Source: JAGGVT01 sp965369605 (lineage in GTDB: Bacteria; JAJVIF01; JAGGVT01). From it: 64,000 nucleotides of DNA. The notes beneath the pieces were generated by a model. That model did no database searches and had not been told where the DNA came from. It saw only the letters and a program-made list of their open reading frames with translations. Location of the stretch: positions 1 through 64,000 of the forward strand of contig CBDURE010000002.1 of the NCBI GenBank assembly GCA_965369605.1, in the 5' to 3' direction. The translations under genes were made by a program, and so were the position numbers. Positions 9,090-16,990 of this stretch are shown in pieces; the first letter of the stretch is position 1; each line of letters begins with the position of its first letter.

Positions 9090-10079
9090 TTATAGTGCCC
9101 CCGAATATGGTTGTAAAGAAACCTCATCTGGTTTTCGTGGGGGCAGTCCGAGGAGCTGTTTTATTGACGCCTTATAATGTTTCCCGCTATCAGCCGATAC
9201 AACTACAACCGAACTCCTCGTTCTTCTACAAAGTAGCGAGGCAACGGCCAAATTGTGTCCTGTGGTCAACCCGACATTGAATCCCTCCAGTTCCTCGAAT
9301 CGTCTGCATTCCAAAGCAGCCAAGTAGTCCGAAACCTGTGCGAAGTAATCGATGCAACTCCCATATCGACGGAGTAGTTCCGATGCCCCCAACATGCCAG
9401 CACCTGCGGCAACATATGGGAGACTTCTCCCCCCGAATGATGTTGAGCCAAGAGGCTCTACGCCCACAACATTTATATCCGGATTTACCTGTTTTAAGAA
9501 TTTACCGACGCCGCATATAGATCCAGCAGATCCTACCGAGATTACGATCCATCGTACGGTTTCCTTTGTTTGTTCCCATATCTCTGGGCCTGTCGTTTCA
9601 TAATGGGCTCGAAAATTCGCAGGATTTGCATACTGATTAATCCAAACGTAGTCAGGTTGCTCCCCAAAGCGGGAAGCCGCTGCAATCCTTGCTGAGCGGA
9701 AATCTGGATAATCACCTTTCGGGATAAATTGCACGTTTACACCTTCTTCGAGCAGCTCCCTTTGTTTGCTCACAGGCGTCGTTTTGTCAGACAAACAAAG
9801 AAAAGAGACACCAAAGTGTCCAGATAACTTGTGGAGAGCAATTGCAAGATTGCCAGACGATGATTCTACAATGCAGATTTGTTGACCTGTGACGGTATAT
9901 TTTTGGACAGCATCATGTAACATATAAAAAGCACTTCTTGCCTTGATGCTACGCAACCGATTCTCCCCTTCACATTTAACAAACATATTTCCCCTTGGAC
10001 AGTATCTGTTCACAGGTATTAATGGGGAATCAGTGAGACCAAATCTTTGACATTCTTCATGTAATAGATTATTGCCCAT
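9090..10079 (-). CDS. Cysteine synthase-like PLP enzyme (SbnA/CysK type)
   Basis: A fold-type II PLP enzyme of the cysteine synthase family. The Schiff-base lysine is K46 in RLRSIKARSA. The substrate loop is ESSSGNLAIAL near residue 73, and a glycine-rich phosphate loop (SVGSAGSICGVG) follows. SbnA, the nearest well-known functional type, joins O-phosphoserine and glutamate on the way to 2,3-diaminopropionate. No SbnB-like partner is present, so the product here may differ. The ATG at 10079 is chosen because AGGAG sits 5 bases upstream and the overlap with the previous stop is then only 11 bp; the longer frame from 10175 would overlap by 107. About 110 bp with no feature separate it from the next gene. 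Confidence 0.85.
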   Translation of the reverse strand: MGNNLLHEECQRFGLTDSPLIPVNRYCPRGNMFVKCEGENRLRSIKARSAFYMLHDAVQKYTVTGQQICIVESSSGNLAIALHKLSGHFGVSFLCLSDKTTPVSKQRELLEEGVNVQFIPKGDYPDFRSARIAAASRFGEQPDYVWINQYANPANFRAHYETTGPEIWEQTKETVRWIVISVGSAGSICGVGKFLKQVNPDINVVGVEPLGSTSFGGRSLPYVAAGAGMLGASELLRRYGSCIDYFAQVSDYLAALECRRFEELEGFNVGLTTGHNLAVASLLCRRTRSSVVVVSADSGKHYKASIKQLLGLPPRKPDEVSLQPYSGAL

Positions 10080-11037
10080 TGCATCTCCTAATAATGCTGG
10101 CTGCACTGCAGAAGTCACAGTCGTGATATAGGATATCCTGGTGGAGCATATGAGAAATATAGGATGTAAAGTCATTAGGCCACTGATCTGAAAGTATAGT
10201 CTTAAACGGTCTCCATGGACATAATCCTAAGCTGCCATTCCAATTGAGTGTAATGGAGGGTATCCTGCAAAAGACTATACTAAGCCCCTTTTGCTCCAAA
10301 ATAGGGGACAATCGTTCAAGAAGAACGATGCGTCTTTTGGAGAGGTTCAGACTCATGCGATTAATCCCGTCGGGAATGGTGTCTGTAGCGAACTTTTGTA
10401 CAGCTGACTCAAAGGATTTATCATCTGGAACAAGCCAACGATTTTCAGGTAATGAGCCTCTTCCAACAGTTTGGAATTCAAGAAACTGTAACTCGTTCGC
10501 ACCGGTAGCCGCAAATGTGGCGATCATCTCTTTCATGTACTGAATATTGCCTGAGTGTAGAGTTGTCCGGATAACCACCTTAGCGTTAGCACGTACTCCA
10601 TGTTCTATACAGTGTAATACGTCGATTAGCCTATTAGCGCGAATCAATCCGTGAATCTTTTCCGTATGTCCTTCAGCGGATATGCGAAGGCGGAATGGTC
10701 CGAATTGTCCTGTCATCCGTATCTCGTCAAACGGAAAAGGAATGGAACCGTTAGTAGTCATTGTTACGCGTGGCAGAATTTCTTCGCGAAGTCCATTTAT
10801 AATTGTCTTGAATTGGGGGTGCAAAAGGATCTCGCCACCTTCAATCTCAAATTCTGCATGCGGTGTTACATCTTCTATTTCACTCAATGCACGCAAGAGA
10901 ATGTCGGCAGGTAAATCATATTTGCTTGTCGAATCAGATGATGTATCAATAAAGCAATGAGTGCAATTTAAATTACAGCGAGATGTAGCAAAAACATGTA
11001 CGGAAAGAGGATGTTTGGCAACGGTACCGTCAAGCAT
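10069..11037 (-). CDS. Radical SAM enzyme with SPASM-like C-terminal cysteines
   Basis: A canonical radical SAM cluster motif, C21-x3-C25-x2-C28 (SRCNLNCTHC), is followed by EIEGGEILLHP, the GGE SAM-binding motif, and TMTTNGS. The C-terminal third holds further cysteines (LSIVFCRIP, LGLCPW, DCDFC and a terminal RRC), consistent with an auxiliary SPASM or twitch cluster. At 322 residues it is complete. A strong GAGGAGGGG precedes the ATG, and both ends overlap the neighbours by a few bases. SPASM enzymes often act on peptides or carrier-bound substrates, but the substrate here is unknown. Confidence 0.88.
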   Translation of the reverse strand: MLDGTVAKHPLSVHVFATSRCNLNCTHCFIDTSSDSTSKYDLPADILLRALSEIEDVTPHAEFEIEGGEILLHPQFKTIINGLREEILPRVTMTTNGSIPFPFDEIRMTGQFGPFRLRISAEGHTEKIHGLIRANRLIDVLHCIEHGVRANAKVVIRTTLHSGNIQYMKEMIATFAATGANELQFLEFQTVGRGSLPENRWLVPDDKSFESAVQKFATDTIPDGINRMSLNLSKRRIVLLERLSPILEQKGLSIVFCRIPSITLNWNGSLGLCPWRPFKTILSDQWPNDFTSYISHMLHQDILYHDCDFCSAASIIRRCNGQ

Positions 11038-11983
11038 TGCTTTCCCCTCCTCGTTGCAGAATAGTAACTCCCCTGCTTCCCCCGAATCCAGGGTTAATCA
11101 AGATAGATACATCACCGCACGCGATCTTGCCCTCCGCACATGCTCTGATGTAATGACAGAAAGAATCATTAGAATTAAGATGCCCTGTATCTGGAAGGTA
11201 ATCCATGAGCAACTTACCGCTGGGGAACCTGAGGACATCAGCGATGATCTGCCCCATTTTTTTGTAAGGGGTGTGTGGCACTATCCAATCAACGTCTGAT
11301 AGACAAATACTGGATTGAGATAGGCAAAGCTCAATGGCATTTCGAATGTAGGACGGATTAGCCGCACGAAATCTGGCTATAGATTCAGTGGTCGAGTCCT
11401 CACCCAGAGTGGCAATGACGTGTGTCTCTGACAGTGTGCCAAGGATTCTATGCGTAACGTTCACAGCACCAACACATCCAACAACAATACTGTCCCCCAT
11501 GGCTGAGCCAAAAAAGAACCGACTCTCCGCAGAAGGAGCTACATCTATCCCAACAAGAACAACGACAGTGCTCTTGTTCATCTGCTCAAGATAACGAAGC
11601 GCTAACCAGACACCGTAATGAAAAATAGAACACGGTTGGCCACTGATAGGAATTATTGGAGTTCGTTCGAAGGATGTGCCATGCACACAACGTTCGAGGA
11701 TAGAAGGAAACCGCAAGATCATTCCAGGTATAGAGTGAAGCAAGAGAACAACCTTAGCGTGAGTAGAAATACAAGGATGGTTAGCAGCGAGATTTTTAAG
11801 GGTTGCTCGAACAAGAACCCCAGGATCAGTTTGCTCACATACTGGAATCCGCGACAAACCGTTTTCAACTAGTAGAGACATGCTATCATTACTCAATCCG
11901 ACCTCTTTCGCGAGCTTAATGACGGGCTGTTCATTCAGTCTCACATTTTCAAGGTATTTGAAACCAATCTCAGAAATTTTCAT
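11030..11983 (-). CDS. KAS III-like condensing or acyl-transfer enzyme
   Basis: The protein has a thiolase-fold layout of the 3-oxoacyl-ACP synthase III type. A candidate active-site cysteine lies in ISGQPCSIFHYGVWLAL (about residue 118). The histidine lies in DWIVPHTPY (about 237), where KAS III has VPHQAN. The third residue lies in TGHLNSNDSF, where KAS III has GNTSAAS. FGSAMGDS corresponds to the FGDGA region. Sequence is otherwise divergent. The ATG at 11983, directly after the previous stop, is preferred over TTG at 11998. It could condense the ACP-bound unit with a second acyl group or make an ester or amide, as some KAS III relatives do. Confidence 0.75.
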   Translation of the reverse strand: MKISEIGFKYLENVRLNEQPVIKLAKEVGLSNDSMSLLVENGLSRIPVCEQTDPGVLVRATLKNLAANHPCISTHAKVVLLLHSIPGMILRFPSILERCVHGTSFERTPIIPISGQPCSIFHYGVWLALRYLEQMNKSTVVVLVGIDVAPSAESRFFFGSAMGDSIVVGCVGAVNVTHRILGTLSETHVIATLGEDSTTESIARFRAANPSYIRNAIELCLSQSSICLSDVDWIVPHTPYKKMGQIIADVLRFPSGKLLMDYLPDTGHLNSNDSFCHYIRACAEGKIACGDVSILINPGFGGSRGVTILQRGGESNA

Positions 11984-11985
11984 TG

Positions 11986-12957
11986 TTAAGTGATCCAATT
12001 CAGGAAGTTTCCAAGTTCCAATTCAGCATTAACGACATCAATAATCTCACTAGGTATTAGTTCGTTTTCAGTGCTAAGTCGATAAATAAGCTTTCGACAT
12101 GACAATATTGCCTGTTCCGCCCACTGGAATGACTGTCTGGAACCGTCGCTTCTACAACCGAGTATTTCCTTGATCAAAGAACAGCAACAAATAATACGAC
12201 GAATACGTGTTTCCAGGCAGAATGTCAAACCACTCCAAAGTGACCGATTCTTCCTTTTATCCAGTGTTGTGTTACAAAAGATTTGCAGGACAGGAAGTGT
12301 TTCGATACGCAAGCGATTTAGATTCCGTTGCACATTGTGGACAACTGTCTTCGAACCTGTCTGCCAGTCGAGGACTGGTGGCACATCCTTCACTTGACGC
12401 ATTGTGTATGGACCTCTTCCTTCTAGCAGATCCTCAGCTCCCCAGGCTGGAATCAGGTTCTGGAGCTCCGTATGAACGAGTCCAACCCGTTCGGGATCTA
12501 GAATTGTCACTTCATCCAAAACGGGTTCGTAACATACTGCGACAATGTAGTGGTCCAACCCTATGAATTGTTGCCTGTTTCTTAGGTAGGGTAGAAGTCC
12601 CATATTTAAAGGACCTAAGACAACCGGCCCATCATCGAGCAATCTTATCAGTTCTCCAATGGCTTTATTGTGGTCGTTTTGCGTTCGAAAACACCGGCGC
12701 ACGGTTTTGATTCCTAATGCGGAACAGGCTAGGTCAAGACCGATATCTGGGTCAACGATGGAGTTGAGTAAACGATTCGGGTCTGCCGGGACATGAGCAA
12801 TACCAAAAGGCACAGTCGTGCAGGCCTCGAACAAAGCAGGTACAGTTCTGTCTATAAGGGCACTTGAGCTTGATAACAAAGCCTGTGTGTGGCAACCTAC
12901 AACCCGAAGCCCGGAATTTAGAAATGGCAGAATATTATGTTCAATGCATATCTTCAC
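11986..12957 (-). CDS. BtrH-like papain-fold acyltransferase, paralogue 1
   Basis: A 323-residue protein with the arrangement of the BtrH_N family. Cys22 lies in VVGCHTQALL near the N-terminus, followed by His136 (GLDHYIVAV) and Asp154 (TILDPERVG). The segment DDGPVVLGPLNMGLL matches the family's oxyanion-side strand. His136 and Asp154 coincide in number with those of the paralogue at 3267-4259. BtrH takes a finished acyl chain from its ACP and attaches it to an amine. Two such genes in one operon suggest two acyl transfers, or one active and one accessory subunit. The start overlaps the ligase stop by ATGA. Confidence 0.65.
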   Translation of the reverse strand: MKICIEHNILPFLNSGLRVVGCHTQALLSSSSALIDRTVPALFEACTTVPFGIAHVPADPNRLLNSIVDPDIGLDLACSALGIKTVRRCFRTQNDHNKAIGELIRLLDDGPVVLGPLNMGLLPYLRNRQQFIGLDHYIVAVCYEPVLDEVTILDPERVGLVHTELQNLIPAWGAEDLLEGRGPYTMRQVKDVPPVLDWQTGSKTVVHNVQRNLNRLRIETLPVLQIFCNTTLDKRKNRSLWSGLTFCLETRIRRIICCCSLIKEILGCRSDGSRQSFQWAEQAILSCRKLIYRLSTENELIPSEIIDVVNAELELGNFLNWIT

Positions 12958-14513
12958 ATTTCTACCAACCTATAGGCTATATTGCTGAGCTGTTTACGGT
13001 CGATTTTTCCATTTTGCGTAACTGGAAAGATATCTCTGGTAATGTGGACATGTTTGGGGGGGAGAGGCCCTGGAAGAAGATTTCGGGCTGCGTCTGATAC
13101 GGTGCGAGCATTGATTTGTCTACCGTGTTTGGGACGAACAAAAGCGAATAGCGCGTCACCTCCCAATGAATCCTTGACACCCACAATCACAACTTGCTGT
13201 ATACCAGGCAACGTTGATAGGCTCCGTTCCAAGGTAATCGGGCTGACTCGTTGATCTCGCACTTTAAGGAAACTTTGCCCCCGTCCTTCGAAGTAGAGAA
13301 ACTCGTCGAAGGTTATTCTAAAATAATCCCCTGTGAACAACCATGTGTCACGGGTCTCAGAATCGTATTTGAAACGATTGGATGTTGCTGCGGGATTGTT
13401 TAAGTATCCTCGCATTACATGCGGACCACGCACAACCAGTTCGCCGACCTCATTAACGGGAAGACGTTTCCCTTTGTCGTCAACTACAGTGACCATGGTT
13501 CCGGGCAGCGGTTTGCCGACAGATTCCTCGTGACCGATAAAATTGTGGGGGAGTAAAATACTTACCCTCTTACATTCTGTCAGACCGTACATGGGGAAAA
13601 CCGAGCATGATGGAAGATATCTCTTGAGCGTCAATATAGTCTCGAGTGAAAAAACATCTCCCGTGGAACAGACATACCGAAGTTGATCGAAGCGACTCCG
13701 ACTCAAAAGATTCGATTCAACCAACATGTTAAACAAAGATGGTACTCCGGGGAGTGCCGTTACTCCATATTTACCCATCCAATAAGGGATGGCCATAGGC
13801 ATAGAGAAATCCGGTGAGACCACCAATGTCGCTCCGCTGTGCAAGGCCAAGAAAAGCTGATATAATCCATAGTCGAACGAGAAGGGAAGACCGCAGAGAA
13901 GAACGTCTTCCGGTGCATTGCCGAGAATGGAATTGATCGCGTTTACCGCAAAAAGGATTTGTCTATGCGGGCAAATAACCCCTCGTGGCTCGGAGGTCGA
14001 TCCCGAAGTATAGATAATCAAAGCTATATCTTCAGACGCTTTAGCTGAATCATTTAGTAGAGGTGTTTGTTCACTTGTGGAAGAGAGACCTTTTATTTCC
14101 TCTTGAATGTACTGTAGAGCGACAGCATCGCAACCAGCTTCAACGTAGGGTGTACTAGAATTCTCATTGATAAGATCATCATCCACCAAGCCCAATAGCG
14201 GATGGCAGTCCTTGAGCACAAATGATAGTGATTGTGAATCCATCTTGAGTCCAAGGGGAACCATCGTTTTTCCAGCAATGAAACCTCCGAACAGTGCGCA
14301 CGCATAGGAATAGCTGTTTTTCGCTTGAAGCGACACACACCCCGGTCTATCACCCGTCCTCATCAAGAGCCACCGGGCAAAAAGCATTGAATCAGCGAGC
14401 CACATTGCGAAGGAAACACAACGATCATCAGAGACTGAAATCAAACCGGGTTTCTCCCCATAACGTGCGGAAGCATTGATAAGTAGATCTTCGATGCGCT
14501 CAGTATTCCTCAT
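12954..14513 (-). CDS. AMP-forming acyl/amino-acid ligase (adenylation enzyme)
   Basis: A 519-residue ANL-superfamily enzyme that would activate a carboxylic acid as an adenylate and load it on the ACP of this operon. The core motifs are all visible: IIYTSGSTSEPRG (A3), MYGLTECK (A5), TGDYFR (A7), the hinge GRGQSFLKVRDQRVS (A8) and the C-terminal lysine in QNGKIDRKQL (A10). It has no fused carrier domain. The substrate pocket cannot be read reliably by eye; an amino acid is favoured because a PLP decarboxylase lies downstream. GGAGG precedes the start, and the gene overlaps the previous one by 14 bp. Confidence 0.92.
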   Translation of the reverse strand: MRNTERIEDLLINASARYGEKPGLISVSDDRCVSFAMWLADSMLFARWLLMRTGDRPGCVSLQAKNSYSYACALFGGFIAGKTMVPLGLKMDSQSLSFVLKDCHPLLGLVDDDLINENSSTPYVEAGCDAVALQYIQEEIKGLSSTSEQTPLLNDSAKASEDIALIIYTSGSTSEPRGVICPHRQILFAVNAINSILGNAPEDVLLCGLPFSFDYGLYQLFLALHSGATLVVSPDFSMPMAIPYWMGKYGVTALPGVPSLFNMLVESNLLSRSRFDQLRYVCSTGDVFSLETILTLKRYLPSCSVFPMYGLTECKRVSILLPHNFIGHEESVGKPLPGTMVTVVDDKGKRLPVNEVGELVVRGPHVMRGYLNNPAATSNRFKYDSETRDTWLFTGDYFRITFDEFLYFEGRGQSFLKVRDQRVSPITLERSLSTLPGIQQVVIVGVKDSLGGDALFAFVRPKHGRQINARTVSDAARNLLPGPLPPKHVHITRDIFPVTQNGKIDRKQLSNIAYRLVEM

Positions 14514-15426
14514 GAATCCCGGACCTCCAAGCGGAGCGCGGTTCCAATTTCACATTGTAAGGTTTGCATTTTTGATTTTCAGCAGCCAACATCAGCTTGC
14601 GAAATCTCTGAATAGTTTTAATTGAGAGTCCTGTATGGCTTCTTAATTCTTCGTCCCCCATGCGGAACCCCTTAATGCCAAATAGAACCAAGTCCACACA
14701 CTCTGTGGTAAGTTCTGCCTTTATAGTATCCACCTCACGCTCATCATCATCCGAAAAGGATCTCTCCTGCTGAATCGGTGCTTCGTTAACCAGCCAATAT
14801 GCGAGATCTTCCAAGTCGGTTTCGCCTTTCCAAAATCCAGCTGAAGCGGGTTGATGAATCACAGAAGATCGAGTATTTAATAGGTGGGCAACCTGCCGTA
14901 CTTGGGTTTTGTATAAATGAGAGATAGGTTTCAGATGAGCAATGCCATCACCGAATGGCAGGAAAAATCCCAACTCGTACTCTGTGCGGTTGGATGTTCC
15001 AATAACGACGAATCCACGATCCTGATAGGTTGAAAGAACTGGGGTTCGTAATGAGCACTTCGCTCGGGAAGGATCCAGAAGACCGTCGGGAAGAAAATTT
15101 TGTTGCGGATCAGCTAACGCTAGTCGTCGGATAAACTCCGAAGGGAAATTCCTCAAATCTATCTCATGCAAACTGACCGATAGATCATAGGCAAGTTCGC
15201 GAGCATACTTAATGTGTGTTTCCTCCATTTCATCTTGGAGTATGACAAACAGCTTCAAATTTTGGGGATCAATAGCCAATGCTAGCAAACGCGCCACAAC
15301 GTCTGAATCAAGTCCTCCAGACACCCCGACAACGGCTTTTTCACTTTTAATGCTTCTCCTCAAGAACCTGATGATTCTAACCTTCTCAGCCCTTGCGTCT
15401 TTATCAGTAAAAGCAACGCATATCAT
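14500..15426 (-). CDS. NadE-like ATP pyrophosphatase (NAD synthetase or amide-forming homologue)
   Basis: A 308-residue protein of the ammonia-dependent NAD synthetase family. The PP-loop SGGLDSD lies near residue 40. The ATP/NaAD contacts GTSNRTEYELG and HLKPISHLYKTQVR are present, as is FWKGETDLEDL, which matches the W-x-GQTDE segment of NadE. The conserved motifs suggest an active adenylating amidase that turns a carboxylate into an amide with ammonia. It has no glutaminase domain. Inside a biosynthetic operon it may amidate a pathway intermediate rather than make NAD. GGAG precedes the ATG. Confidence 0.82.
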   Translation of the reverse strand: MICVAFTDKDARAEKVRIIRFLRRSIKSEKAVVGVSGGLDSDVVARLLALAIDPQNLKLFVILQDEMEETHIKYARELAYDLSVSLHEIDLRNFPSEFIRRLALADPQQNFLPDGLLDPSRAKCSLRTPVLSTYQDRGFVVIGTSNRTEYELGFFLPFGDGIAHLKPISHLYKTQVRQVAHLLNTRSSVIHQPASAGFWKGETDLEDLAYWLVNEAPIQQERSFSDDDEREVDTIKAELTTECVDLVLFGIKGFRMGDEELRSHTGLSIKTIQRFRKLMLAAENQKCKPYNVKLEPRSAWRSGIHEEY

Positions 15427-15487
15427 TGGTTATTTACTCCTTCAAGCACGAATTATTTCAATTTCATAAGCAACATCTATAAAGTTG

Positions 15488-16222
15488 TTACGTTACTAAC
15501 AGCAATCCTTTTCCCTTCATTTCAGTGGATGCCAGAGTTGCGGGTAACTTCTTAAGCAGATTAAAGCAAGAGTCACAACAAATAGTTTTCAACTGTTTGC
15601 TTACGCTAGACTGGATGTTTAATTTTTCCAGAGCTGTAGGAGACACATTCACATCTCTCGTGTTTAGAAGCCATGTAGAGAACGGCATTATAGGCACCGA
15701 ATGGAAAGCAAGGTCATTATCGTTTTCGATTTTTAACAGGCTGTAAAGGTCAGTTTTAGAATTGACAGGCGTAGCAATAACAAGCAAAGTATCAGAATCT
15801 CTCGCTGGTTGTTGCAATGACAATCTAACGACCCGGAAATTATCGATAGTCCCATGTTTCTTGACTTCTCCGAGTGCCGATTTTGAAGAGACACTCGATG
15901 TGGCAGAAGCAACAATAATTACCGATGCAGTACTACCTATGAGGTGATAGTGTGCTATAAACAATGCATTTAGAAAAGGGTGTATACCATATCCTTCAAT
16001 GGAAACAGTCAATGCTGTTGGAATACCCAAGAGGTCTGCGATCTCGTAGGCGGACGCTGGCTTCCCCGCATCGTATTCGTTTTTACATTCAATCAGCACT
16101 ACATTATTGTGCATCTCTAGGGCTTCGTGTTGAATCGAAGCGAGGAAGGGTAGAGATGAAACAAAAGTAGGGCTAGCACTCCTTCGTTGTCGATTGCACT
16201 TTGTAATCTCCATCCAAATCAT
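15488..16222 (-). CDS. Unrecognised 244-residue protein, possible cysteine-less thiolase-fold partner
   Basis: I do not recognise a defined family. The region around residues 65-110 (GIPTALTVSIEGYGIHPFLNALFIAH, then VIIVAS) resembles the segment surrounding the nucleophile of the KAS III-like enzyme at 11030-11983, but Tyr-Gly replaces the Pro-Cys. It may be an inactive or chain-length-factor-like partner, truncated at the C-terminus relative to a full thiolase fold. A CCDSC cluster lies near residue 214. GGAG precedes the ATG. It is coupled to the acpP-like gene by ATGA and is followed by 61 bp before the NadE-like gene. Confidence 0.55.
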   Translation of the reverse strand: MIWMEITKCNRQRRSASPTFVSSLPFLASIQHEALEMHNNVVLIECKNEYDAGKPASAYEIADLLGIPTALTVSIEGYGIHPFLNALFIAHYHLIGSTASVIIVASATSSVSSKSALGEVKKHGTIDNFRVVRLSLQQPARDSDTLLVIATPVNSKTDLYSLLKIENDNDLAFHSVPIMPFSTWLLNTRDVNVSPTALEKLNIQSSVSKQLKTICCDSCFNLLKKLPATLASTEMKGKGLLLVT

Positions 16223-16494
16223 AATTGCTCCTCACTATCAATGCCAGCCTTGATTAAAAAAGTCACCAAGCTTCCTGCTGTGTTAAATATAGAAATAAAA
16301 TCCGTTTGAACGGGATCAAAGCGAAACCCAAACTCATCCTCAATCGCAATTTGCAAGTTGACAAAAGCCAATGAATCAAACCCTAAATCGTTTGAAAGGG
16401 AATCGCTTAGGCTAATCTCCTGGTTGTTCGGCAGCCAATCTGCAATTGCACCTAGAACCTGATAAACTCTTTGTTCAATGGTCATCTTATACAT
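16219..16494 (-). CDS. Acyl carrier protein, first gene of the cluster
   Basis: A 91-residue acidic, helical carrier protein. The phosphopantetheine serine is S41 in the motif DLGFDSLAFVNL. AGGAG lies just before the ATG. It is the first of thirteen co-oriented genes, and its position with a stand-alone ligase and decarboxylase indicates that substrates are carried on it, as on BtrI. It is not accompanied by housekeeping fatty-acid genes, so it is dedicated to the pathway. No promoter is obvious in the 120 bases upstream. Confidence 0.92.
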   Translation of the reverse strand: MYKMTIEQRVYQVLGAIADWLPNNQEISLSDSLSNDLGFDSLAFVNLQIAIEDEFGFRFDPVQTDFISIFNTAGSLVTFLIKAGIDSEEQL

Positions 16495-16622
16495 TCTACT
16501 CCTGGGGTTAATAAACCGTAAACCATACGACCTCTTTCAGCCAGATTCCTGTTTCAAGGCAACCAATAAGAATCTGTAGAAATTAGTGTTCGAAGCTGTT
16601 CTGGGAAAATTAGTACGAGACA

Positions 16623-16787
16623 CTATCCCTTAACCTGCGGATCACCAATGCCGGAGCTACCATGGATGAACCCCCGGATGTCATTGAAGAATCGTACTAT
16701 TTCTTCGTTTGTCTTACCTTCGGACCTTTCACACTTAATATGTAGTGAGCCTTCGAAGTTTAGCAAAAGTCGACTATTAATCTGCAT
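16623..16787 (-). CDS. Doubtful small ORF upstream of the ACP gene
   Basis: A 54-codon frame (from ATG at 16787, or 62 codons from TTG at 16811) begins MQINSRLLLNF and ends in a Gly/Ser-rich tail, GSSGIGDPQVKG. AAGGAG lies 15 bases upstream of the ATG, which is too far for a convincing site. Its first bases overlap the end of the vsr remnant in another frame. It could be a leader peptide or small unknown protein. I see nothing that ties it to the pathway. Confidence 0.25.
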   Translation of the reverse strand: MQINSRLLLNFEGSLHIKCERSEGKTNEEIVRFFNDIRGFIHGSSGIGDPQVKG

Positions 16788-16990
16788 CTGTTCCTGATGG
16801 CTCTCCTTCAATTATTTCTATAGCCAGCTCTTTCAAAAAATAATCAATTCTGTTTTGACATTCCCTGATTAGGAGACCCCACCATCCTAGCTTCCGAAGT
16901 TGCTCAATGTTACGTTGATCTCTTACTCGATTACTCGAAACATTCTCTTTCCAAAATCAGATATTCGATTTTGGCAATCAAGTAAGTCTG
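16777..16990 (-). pseudogene. vsr: Remnant of a very-short-patch-repair (Vsr) endonuclease
   Basis: A minus-strand frame ending at TAA 16777-16779 reads PKSN, then a TGA, then FWKENVSSNRVRDQRN, IEQLRKLGWWGLL and IREC, followed by about 25 charged residues. This matches the C-terminal half of Vsr, which has FW-x-K-x6-N-x2-RD, L-x3-GW and the IWE(C) strand. The N-terminal half, with the catalytic Asp and zinc ligands, is missing, and a TGA interrupts the fragment. Vsr normally accompanies a Dcm-type cytosine methylase. None is in the window, so a restriction-modification cassette was probably lost here. Confidence 0.7.

Noticed and set aside
16623..16811. Possible RiPP precursor peptide before the ACP gene, suggested by two radical SAM enzymes and a Gly/Ser-rich tail
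   Set aside because: No precursor recognition domain, protease or transporter is present, the ribosome site is poor, and the cluster has carrier-protein logic instead.
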